The position numbers and the translations under genes are program-made. 8,100 nucleotides of DNA, from NCBI GenBank assembly GCA_034437515.1, contig DAOTTX010000071.1, positions 1 through 8,100 on the forward strand, written 5' to 3'. Shown here one piece after another: positions 1-5,643 of this stretch. A model generated the notes under the pieces. The model was not told the origin of the DNA, did no database searches, and saw only the letters and a list, made by a program, of their open reading frames with translations. The first letter of the stretch is position 1, and every line of letters begins with the position of its first letter. Origin of the DNA: DAOTTX01 sp034437515 (GTDB lineage: Bacteria > Chloroflexota > Anaerolineae > Aggregatilineales > Phototrophicaceae).

Positions 1-47
1 CCGACAACAGGCGCACCAAAAACGGCATGGTTCCTTACACCCAAGTG

Positions 48-230
48 TCATTCCGGAAGAACGCTTGTTCGGTGTCGCCGCATGAGTTCAAAACGCAAAG
101 TAGCCACACCCCAATCATCGTTGAGCGAGACCGCACGCAAATCGAGCATGTACTGTGCACTCTCCTTTGACCAGCGCATGCCTGTCTGCTCGAAGCCATC
201 CTTGACCAGATGCCGACAGGCCTGCTCGTC
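48..230 (-). pseudogene. C-terminal remnant of a transposase (ISKra4-like), in frame with the kinase fragment
   Basis: The last 55-60 residues of the kinase reading frame do not look like an AAA-type ATPase. They contain ACRHLVKDGFEQTGMRWS, then a QYMLDLRAVSLNDDW stretch and RRHRTSVLP. This order (A-C-x-x-L-x(7)-G-M-R-W-S, then L-x-L-R-A-x-x-x-N-x-x-W) is what I recall from the C-terminal end of ISKra4-family transposases. That match is from memory, not from a search. The junction lies roughly at residues 358-367 of the frame (about 245-218), after the ATPase-like APYQLWRDVMRWL. No transposase N-terminus or catalytic region is present upstream, so this is a fragment joined by deletion or recombination, not a whole insertion sequence. 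Any right-hand end of the element would lie below position 48 or outside the window; I could not identify one. Confidence 0.5.
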
Positions 231-1353
231 ATCAATATCAGGTGTAACCAGCACCAACCAGCGCATCACATCACGCCATAGCTGGTAAGGCGCACCGCCC
301 TCTATTGTGGCTTGCCCTCGCACAACCAGCACACCATCGATGAGTGCTTGTGTGCGTAGCTCAGCGAGCAGGCGAGATTTTCCCACACCACTTTCCCCGG
401 CAATAAGCCATGCACTGCCCTGACCCATGAGCGTATCTTCCACACCGGCTTCTAGCTGCGCGAGTTCGGCCTTTCGACCGATAAAAGCAGCCGCCTGTAG
501 ATAACTTTCACGGATCTCCTGACTTTCATCTTGCCGGGGGATACCAGCAGCATTCAATAATGCGGCGATGGCAGCTTCCGCACTTTCATGTCGGTCTTCC
601 GGGTCTTTTGCGATGAGCATCGCAACCACATCATCAATACCGTTTTTCAATACGGATAGATCCGGCATTTTGATCAGAACGTCCTGGATGAGCTGTGTTA
701 CATCATCCATCGCAAACGGATAGAACTCGGCGAATATCTGATAAGCGATCAAGCCGGCAGCATACAAATCAGACTTTACGGATGGTGGTACGCTAGAGAG
801 TATCTCCGGAGCCATGTAGGCCAATGTTCCAGCGACCTCGTGTGCTTCTCGCTCGTCTGTGCTTTGTTCAGTCGAGTATGACAGCCCAAAATCAAGCAAA
901 TGCAGCCGATCTTCACGATCAACAAGCACGTTTGCCGGTTTTAGATCCCGATGGATGATGCCACGCCGATGTAAATAAGCCAGCGCCTGCAACATGGCGA
1001 TTATGGTATCAATCTTCTGCTGGAACGCTAACCCTTGCGTCGCCTCATCAATATGATGCAGTGCCTCCAGCAGTTCCATGGTGAAGAAAGGCTGTTCGTC
1101 TTCCGTAAATCCGTAGTCAAGCACGCTGATGATGTTGGGATGTCTTAACGAAGCAAGAGTCTTAAATTCTTTTGACAGTGCCAGACGGAAATCGAAGGTT
1201 TTATCGGAAAGAGAGCGGGTTGCTTCAAGAGAAAAATTTACGGCATGGGCAGTGACAAGTTTCAAGGCGACATCCCGACCGAGAAGTCGGTCATGTGCAT
1301 GATAGACGATCCCCATGCCGCCCTCACCGATCTCATTGATGAGCCGGTATCGT

Positions 1354-1359
1354 CTGCCA
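1354..1359. repeat. Target-site duplication, left copy (CTGCCA)
   Basis: This perfect 6-bp direct repeat of 1509-1514 sits exactly outside the inverted repeat. On the coding strand it reads TGGCAG and belongs to codons for Ile-Gly-Arg in the restored kinase N-terminus (RDIGRRYRL). Confidence 0.85.
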
Positions 1360-1374
1360 CAATACCTTCGCCAA
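1360..1374. repeat. Left terminal inverted repeat of the MITE-like element
   Basis: CAATACCTTCGCCAA is a perfect 15-bp inverted match to 1494-1508. Past this core, the next bases agree at roughly half the positions or better (TTTTGAAA against AATTCAGA), so the functional repeat may be about 20-23 bp with mismatches. Confidence 0.85.
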
Positions 1375-1493
1375 TTTTGAAACTTGGGTGAAATTTGCTA
1401 GAAAACATCAAAATTGGCGCGAAAATAGAGTTTATAAAAGGTCATAAAGTGTCAAATTTTGCCAAAATCACGGTTTTTCCAGTCTTCTGAATT

Positions 1494-1508
1494 TTGGCGA
1501 AGGTATTG
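1494..1508. repeat. Right terminal inverted repeat of the MITE-like element
   Basis: TTGGCGAAGGTATTG is the exact reverse complement of the left end at 1360-1374 and abuts the second target-site copy. Confidence 0.85.
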
Positions 1509-1514
1509 CTGCCA
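1509..1514. repeat. Target-site duplication, right copy (CTGCCA)
   Basis: This is the second perfect copy of the 6-bp target sequence. It abuts the right inverted repeat, and the separated kinase start codons continue from it to the ATG at 1543. Confidence 0.85.
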
Positions 1515-1577
1515 ATATCACGGGTTTGTGTGGATTTTATCATCGTATCTGCTCGGCTTCGCTGGCGTCACATCTCC

Positions 1578-1583
1578 AGTATA
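1578..1583 (-). promoter_or_regulatory. Possible -10 box for the kinase gene
   Basis: TATACT on the minus strand lies 35 bp upstream of the restored kinase ATG (1543), in the 87-bp gap after the histidine kinase gene. The hexamer 17 bp further upstream (GGCGCT) is a poor -35, so this could be a weak or activator-dependent promoter, or chance. Read-through from the histidine kinase gene is the alternative, since I see no terminator in the gap. Confidence 0.25.
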
Positions 1584-1630
1584 GTCATTTTGCAAAACAA
1601 GCGCCGTAAAGAAATGACAGCAAGGTGCGA

Positions 1631-3862
1631 TCAGACACCCACCTCCGCCAACGGCACCCGGAACAAAACCTGTGTTCCAGACCCTAGCTCGGTTTCCAGC
1701 GTCAGTGTCGCACCGATCTCGTCTGCACGTTCTCGCATGATTTGCAGTCCATAGCCGTTGGTGTGCGCCGACGGATCAAACCCCTGTCCATCGTCACGAA
1801 TAGATAGGTGGAGCATCTGTTGCTCGAAATATAAGTCAATGTCAATATGGCTGGCCTTGGCATATTTGGCAATGTTATTCAATGCCTCCTGCGTGATCCT
1901 AAAGATCGTATGCTTGACCACGCCACGCAGCATGACTGGCAGATCTTCGACAGATAGATCAATAGTCGCTGTTTTCTTTCCTCGAAAACCCGTCACGAGT
2001 TGCTGCAACAGGTAATCAATCTCAATCTCCTCCATATTCATCGGGCGGAGTTCGAGCAAGAGCAAGCGCATTTCCGCCTGCGCACTGGACGCCAATGTGC
2101 GGATCATCTCCGCCCGTTGGCGTAAATCGTTGGAAGCCAAATCACTATCCTCTGCTAGCGTTTCCGCGAGGATGTTCATCGAAAACAACAATTGACTGAC
2201 CGCATCATGCAGGTCACGAGCGAGCCGCTGCCGTTCTTCGAGCACTGCCGCCTGTTGAGCGTTTTGATGTAAGCTCGCATTGCGGATGGCAATTGCCGCT
2301 TGTTGCGCGAATGCTTCCAGTCGCTGCACATGTTGTGCGTTGAAGAAACCCGGCTCGAACTTGTCCACATTGATAAAGCCGAGAATTTCATCCTCGGCGA
2401 AAATTGGAATCCCCATGTAGGATCGTACCGGCACAGTGTTGATCGTCTTTATCCAACCGGGAGCCTTTTTCACATCACCGAGCAAGATGGGGCGCTTTGT
2501 TTCGATCATTTGTTGATAGAGCGGATAATCAATGATGTCGAGTTTAATCAAGCTGGTCTGATAAAAAGGCTCAGGGTAGTTTCCACGTGATTTGATAATC
2601 TCGCCGACATCCCCCTGCAGCAAAACGATATTCGCCCCGTCGTAAGGAATCACATGCTCAAGCCCGACGAGCACCTGGTCAAGCACCTGGTCGAGGTCGA
2701 GCGAACGGTTTAGCCAGCGCACGATGTCCAGCATTACTTCGCCAAACAAACGCTGCTCATGTTCATTCTGTTCGCTCTTACGCAATTCGACAGTACGCTC
2801 CTCAACGAGACCTTCAAGGGTGTTAGCATGTTGTTGTACGCGTTCATACAGCCGGGTCTGCTTTACAGAGACACCGAGTTGGATCGCCACCTCATGCAAA
2901 ATTTCGATCATCCATTGCTCGAAGTCCTCCGAACCTGGCAGGTTAATCTCGACAATGCCTAACTGACTATCACCCTGATAGACGGGTACGACCAGGCGCA
3001 TACCCTGCTCGGCAACATCCGCGGGCTTTGTCAGAATTCGGTACTCACCATGATCCAGAAAATAGTGCTTCATTTCATCATCTGATGTGACCGGCGATTC
3101 AACAATCGAGTCCGACTGGTTTGGCTCGTACTCGAATTTTGTTACCGGGCATCGTTCGTCGTCGAAAATCAGGATGCGAACATAGCGGCTGTTGGTGACT
3201 GCGGATAAATGCCGAAGCGCAATGTTTACAATCTCACGTGTGGAAGTTGCTTTTGAGATTGCACGATCTAATCTGCGCAGACCTTTCAGACGGTTTTCAT
3301 AGATAGTACGCTCGGTCACATCAAGAATAGCCACTCGTGCTCGATGGTCGTCAGTGTCTTGCGGGTTGATGAGCACGCTCTCCACACGACCGTAGAATTG
3401 TTTACTATCATGGTAGTTAAACAGCAGTGTGCTGACCTGGGGTTGCCTTGAACGAACCAGACGACGGTAGTGTAGATAGTATTCGTCGCGTATGGCAGGG
3501 ACAAGCATCTCCGACAACGACTTCCCCACAAGCGCCCCCGGCTTAACACCGAACTTATCAGCAGCGGTGAGGTTAGCACGCGCGGTATTGCCATCGTTAT
3601 CGAGGATGAGATACATGACAGGTGCAAAGTCAAAGAAATCTTGAAACTCTTCGCGTGAAATGACCAAGTCTTGCTTCATAGTCCGAAGTTGTTCACTCTG
3701 CAATTCTAGTTCGACCTGATGCGTGTATAAATCGTAAGTTAGCGTTTTGAGGCCGCCTTCTGAGTGATCCCCGGCTAAGACCGGGTGATCCTTCAGAATA
3801 CTTTCGACGAGTTTACGAAGCTGATCGAACTTTTGCTCAGACGTTGGGTCACTGCTTGTCAA
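1631..3862 (-). CDS. Soluble PAS-GAF-GAF sensor histidine kinase, NarL/DegS type (HisKA_3)
   Basis: A 743-aa cytoplasmic sensor kinase expected to autophosphorylate on His and pass phosphate to a LuxR/NarL-type response regulator. Order of parts: a helical lead with DLYTHQVELELQSEQLR (44-60), as often found before PAS domains in such kinases; PAS at about 73-190, ending in the usual DVTERT; GAF 1 at about 195-335; a charged coiled coil at about 338-372; GAF 2 at about 375-530; HisKA_3 at about 542-608 with phospho-acceptor His552 in RQRLARDLHDAVSQ; and HATPase_c at about 650-738 with N-box QEALNN (658-663), G1 DDGQGF (690-695) and GYGL (703-706). All key residues are present. No transmembrane helix is seen, so the signal is probably internal; the ligands of the PAS and GAF domains are unknown. 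The start is TTG: a TAG lies four codons upstream in frame, AGGA is well spaced, and the next in-frame ATG is at residue 62. No response regulator is adjacent. The broken Ser/Thr kinase gene lies 87 bp downstream on the same strand. Confidence 0.93.
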   Translation of the reverse strand: MTSSDPTSEQKFDQLRKLVESILKDHPVLAGDHSEGGLKTLTYDLYTHQVELELQSEQLRTMKQDLVISREEFQDFFDFAPVMYLILDNDGNTARANLTAADKFGVKPGALVGKSLSEMLVPAIRDEYYLHYRRLVRSRQPQVSTLLFNYHDSKQFYGRVESVLINPQDTDDHRARVAILDVTERTIYENRLKGLRRLDRAISKATSTREIVNIALRHLSAVTNSRYVRILIFDDERCPVTKFEYEPNQSDSIVESPVTSDDEMKHYFLDHGEYRILTKPADVAEQGMRLVVPVYQGDSQLGIVEINLPGSEDFEQWMIEILHEVAIQLGVSVKQTRLYERVQQHANTLEGLVEERTVELRKSEQNEHEQRLFGEVMLDIVRWLNRSLDLDQVLDQVLVGLEHVIPYDGANIVLLQGDVGEIIKSRGNYPEPFYQTSLIKLDIIDYPLYQQMIETKRPILLGDVKKAPGWIKTINTVPVRSYMGIPIFAEDEILGFINVDKFEPGFFNAQHVQRLEAFAQQAAIAIRNASLHQNAQQAAVLEERQRLARDLHDAVSQLLFSMNILAETLAEDSDLASNDLRQRAEMIRTLASSAQAEMRLLLLELRPMNMEEIEIDYLLQQLVTGFRGKKTATIDLSVEDLPVMLRGVVKHTIFRITQEALNNIAKYAKASHIDIDLYFEQQMLHLSIRDDGQGFDPSAHTNGYGLQIMRERADEIGATLTLETELGSGTQVLFRVPLAEVGV

Positions 3863-3869
3863 GGCGTTA

Positions 3870-3873
3870 TCCT
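3870..3873 (-). promoter_or_regulatory. Ribosome binding site for the histidine kinase, supporting the TTG start
   Basis: AGGA on the minus strand sits 7 nt before TTG at 3862-3860. With the TAG just upstream in frame, it fixes TTG as the likely start rather than the ATG at codon 62. Confidence 0.7.
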
Positions 3874-3913
3874 AACTGGGTAAAAGATTTCAACACCGGT
3901 TATGGATGAAAAG

Positions 3914-3942
3914 AATATACTGATAATATCATTATCTCACAA
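3914..3942 (-). promoter_or_regulatory. Promoter of the histidine kinase gene
   Basis: On the minus strand, TTGTGA (3942-3937) and TATATT (3919-3914) are separated by exactly 17 bp. This predicts a transcript start near 3907 and a leader of about 45 nt before the TTG. The spacer is filled by a palindrome (3922-3936). Confidence 0.5.
3922..3936. promoter_or_regulatory. Palindromic operator candidate in the promoter spacer
   Basis: GATAAT-ATC-ATTATC is a perfect 6-bp inverted repeat with a 3-bp centre, lying entirely between the -35 and -10 boxes of the minus-strand promoter. A bound protein would block RNA polymerase there. The half-site resembles the Fur-box hexamer GATAAT, but the spacing differs from known Fur arrangements, so the binding protein is not assigned. 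Confidence 0.35.
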
Positions 3943-3960
3943 CAAGCTAAACAGACGATG

Positions 3961-3989
3961 CAACTTTTGGCCCGTATCCATCGTATAAT
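3961..3989 (+). promoter_or_regulatory. Promoter candidate for the MFS-DUF3352 unit
   Basis: A consensus TATAAT lies at 3984-3989. At 17 bp spacing the -35 position holds CAACTT (3961-3966), a poor match. The predicted start near 3996 would give a leader of about 40 nt. It is back-to-back with the histidine kinase promoter within the 173-bp intergenic region. Confidence 0.4.
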
Positions 3990-4035
3990 AGATGTATTTC
4001 TGCCTTAGACGGCGCGAAAGGTAACGTTCAGTTTC

Positions 4036-5643
4036 ATGACCAGTCGTATGTCAAAGAGCCAGCGAACAGACGAACGCTGGTTTATTCTCGCACTTTTGTG
4101 CGTACCTGTTTTCCTCGGCTCGCTCGACCTGACCGTCGTTTCAGCCTTCCTCCCCAATTTGTTGAGCGAGTTGGGATTGAGTCTCAGCCCGGACGGTCTG
4201 GGAGATGTCTCCTGGGTGTTGACCAGCTATCTCCTGGCATATTCGATCTCCCTTTTCGTCATGGGGCGCATCTCGGATTATTTTGGGCGCAAAGAGACAC
4301 TCATCGCCTGCATCATCATCTATCTGGCGGGGTCGGGCTTGCTCGTCGGTTACGATGTAATTGTCGCTAGCCTGCGTGATGTCCTGGCGACCTTCGAGAT
4401 TTACCCGGCATCCAGCACCTTAAACGTCGGTGTCATCGTCTTCGCTCGGATGGTCGCCGCACTGGGCGCTGGGGCGATCACCTCAATCGCCATCGCACTG
4501 ATGAGCGACATCTTCCAACCGGATGAACGCACCTTACCACTTGGTATCATCATGGCGATGGATACGGTCGGCTGGTTATTAGGGGCAGCCTGGGGCGGCC
4601 TTCTCATCCAGTTGATGCCCTGGCAGGGGATTTTCCTGGTGAATATGCCGGTTATCATAATCGTCCTGGTCGTGTTGGCGCGTGCGTTGGATGTTCCTCG
4701 CCAGGGACACCAGCGACAGCGCAACCAACACTTTGATTTTCTCGGCCTTATCGCGCTGATCGGCACACTGACCAGCTTAAATATCGCCCTGGTGAACCTG
4801 ACCAATCAGGACACACTTATCGTATGGGGTGCGTTGACGGTTATTTGCGCGATTGCGTTTGTTTTCTCACAATTGCGTACCCACCAGCCCTTGATCGACC
4901 TACGTTTGATGCGGCAGAAAAGCACAGCGGTCGCAACGTTCTTAAACTTTGTCATCGGTTATTGTATCTTTATCTCGTTGGTCAGCGTGCCGCTACTGGT
5001 CAATGTGCGCAACCTGGACGAAATCGGCTTTGCGGCGGCGTTCACCTCTATCAGGAACACAGCCCTGCAAGATGCCTCCCTACAGACGGGTGTGTTAATG
5101 GCGGCCTTCACCGTGCCGTTGGCGCTGGCCTCGGTCATCGGCGGGAGCCTGAGCAATCGCCTCGGCCTTGCGAGAACGACGCTATTAGGTTTGTTGATGG
5201 CGCTCACGGGGTTTGGTGCGATTTGGAACCAGCTTTCACTCCAACTCCCGGATATACAGCTTGCCCTACTCATGGCGCTGGCGGGGACGGGCATTGGTTT
5301 GACCTTCGCGCCGGTCATCGCGGCAACGCTGGAAAACGTCTCCGACCAACGGCGCGGTATGGCGTCATCGCTCGTACTTGGTGTGCGTATGGTCGGCATG
5401 ACCATCGCCACCAGCACGCTCAGTGTATTCAGCGCAGAGCGCATTATCGATCTCGTCATCGCCACAGAGGGCGGACGCTTCCCATTGGAGATCGTTGATC
5501 CCGATGATTACGCGACGATTTTCTCAACCACCTATATTACCGCCGCCGTGCAAGCCGTCTCCGAAATGGCGATGATCGGTTTCTTCTTGACCGCGCTCAT
5601 TCTGCTACCCGCGCTGTTCTTACCTGGAAAGGCGACAAAGTGA
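4036..5643 (+). CDS. MFS transporter, DHA2-like (EmrB/QacA type) drug or metabolite exporter
   Basis: A 535-aa inner membrane protein with about 14 hydrophobic segments, as expected of proton-driven DHA2 exporters. Motif D1 LDLTVVSAFLP is at 30-40, motif A GRISDYFGRKE at 77-87, a motif B-type Arg138 in FARMVAALGAG, and the antiporter motif C region GWLLGAAWGG at 179-188. Length matches the family. The substrate cannot be told from sequence. The stretch between motif A/TM3 and TM4 (about 106-131, with LRDVLATFEIYPASSTLN) is longer than the few-residue loop usual there, and a second extended polar loop lies near 322-350. The ATG at 4036 is the first in frame; AAAGG (4017-4021) is 14 nt away, which is far for a ribosome binding site. 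The ATG at 4048 has no better site, so the exact start is uncertain by four codons. The stop overlaps the start of the next gene by 4 bp. Confidence 0.9.
   Translation: MTSRMSKSQRTDERWFILALLCVPVFLGSLDLTVVSAFLPNLLSELGLSLSPDGLGDVSWVLTSYLLAYSISLFVMGRISDYFGRKETLIACIIIYLAGSGLLVGYDVIVASLRDVLATFEIYPASSTLNVGVIVFARMVAALGAGAITSIAIALMSDIFQPDERTLPLGIIMAMDTVGWLLGAAWGGLLIQLMPWQGIFLVNMPVIIIVLVVLARALDVPRQGHQRQRNQHFDFLGLIALIGTLTSLNIALVNLTNQDTLIVWGALTVICAIAFVFSQLRTHQPLIDLRLMRQKSTAVATFLNFVIGYCIFISLVSVPLLVNVRNLDEIGFAAAFTSIRNTALQDASLQTGVLMAAFTVPLALASVIGGSLSNRLGLARTTLLGLLMALTGFGAIWNQLSLQLPDIQLALLMALAGTGIGLTFAPVIAATLENVSDQRRGMASSLVLGVRMVGMTIATSTLSVFSAERIIDLVIATEGGRFPLEIVDPDDYATIFSTTYITAAVQAVSEMAMIGFFLTALILLPALFLPGKATK
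5626..5632 (+). promoter_or_regulatory. Ribosome binding site for the DUF3352-like gene, inside the MFS gene
   Basis: GGAAAGG lies 7 nt before the GTG at 5640. It supports GTG as start in the GTGA overlap with the MFS stop and implies coupled translation. Confidence 0.7.

Larger units (their letters stand above)
1360..1508. mobile_element. 149-bp MITE-like non-autonomous element inserted in the kinase gene
   Basis: The element begins with CAATACCTTCGCCAA (1360-1374) and ends with its exact reverse complement (1494-1508); similarity continues imperfectly for about 8 bp inward. It is flanked directly by CTGCCA on both sides (1354-1359 and 1509-1514), as expected for a transposition target duplication. 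It is visibly more AT-rich than the flanking genes and has no credible coding sequence. Inside, CGCCAATTTTGA (1369-1380) pairs with its reverse complement at 1408-1419. Insertion adds 155 bp, which shifts the frame, and translation from the native ATG at 1543 now ends after 33 codons at a TGA (1444-1442). The autonomous parent family cannot be named from the window; a 6-bp duplication fits only some insertion sequence families, IS1634 among those I recall. Confidence 0.85.
48..1543 (-). pseudogene. Ser/Thr protein kinase with AAA-type ATPase domain, disrupted at both ends
   Basis: Remnant of a cytoplasmic Hanks-type kinase fused to a signalling ATPase (PknK-like layout). The open part, counted from the ATG at 1316 (residue 1), shows catalytic Lys19 in VALK, HRDLKPAN at 122-129, DFG at 142-144 and APE at 169-171. 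An ATPase domain starts near 278 (FIGR) with Walker A GESGVGKS at 307-314. The ATG at 1316 cannot be the native start, because it falls inside the glycine-rich loop and leaves only its last part (MGIVY). The frame upstream has no ATG, GTG or TTG before a TAG inside the inserted element. Deleting 1360-1508 plus one CTGCCA copy joins the frame to an ATG at 1543 and adds 24 residues, including RRYRLINEIGEGG, the missing loop. The ATPase ends about 50-60 residues after Walker A in recognisable sequence, with no Walker B. Beyond that the frame looks like a transposase tail and stops at TGA 48-50. The frame is otherwise clean, so the 5' damage looks recent. A truncated product reinitiated at 1316 is possible but would bind ATP poorly. 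Confidence 0.85.

Noticed and set aside
48..1316. Accepting the kinase as an intact 422-aa gene starting at ATG 1316
   Set aside because: That start lies inside the glycine-rich loop, has no upstream ribosome binding site of note, and the missing N-terminus is found beyond the inserted element.
38..1390. Shared 9-mer: CACCCAAGT at 38-46 and its complement ACTTGGGTG at 1382-1390 inside the MITE-like element, possibly linking the element to the transposase remnant
   Set aside because: Nine bases is within chance for this span, and the terminal repeat CAATACCTTCGCC itself has no match near 1-50.
1360..1508. Reading the inverted repeat between the two minus-strand genes as a transcription terminator or plain intergenic hairpin
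   Set aside because: The 119-bp loop, the exact CTGCCA duplication and the restored kinase frame after removal fit a transposed element much better.
3922..3936. Fur box
   Set aside because: Only two GATAAT half-sites in inverted order with a 3-bp centre. The usual 7-1-7 or three-hexamer arrangement is not met, so it is kept as an unassigned operator candidate.
4824..5498. Long alternative open frames within the MFS gene (plus 4824-5498, minus 4959-5465)
   Set aside because: They are in other frames of a clearly coding membrane protein. Their translations are rich in Arg, Pro and His or in Ser and Thr, without domain patterns or ribosome binding sites.
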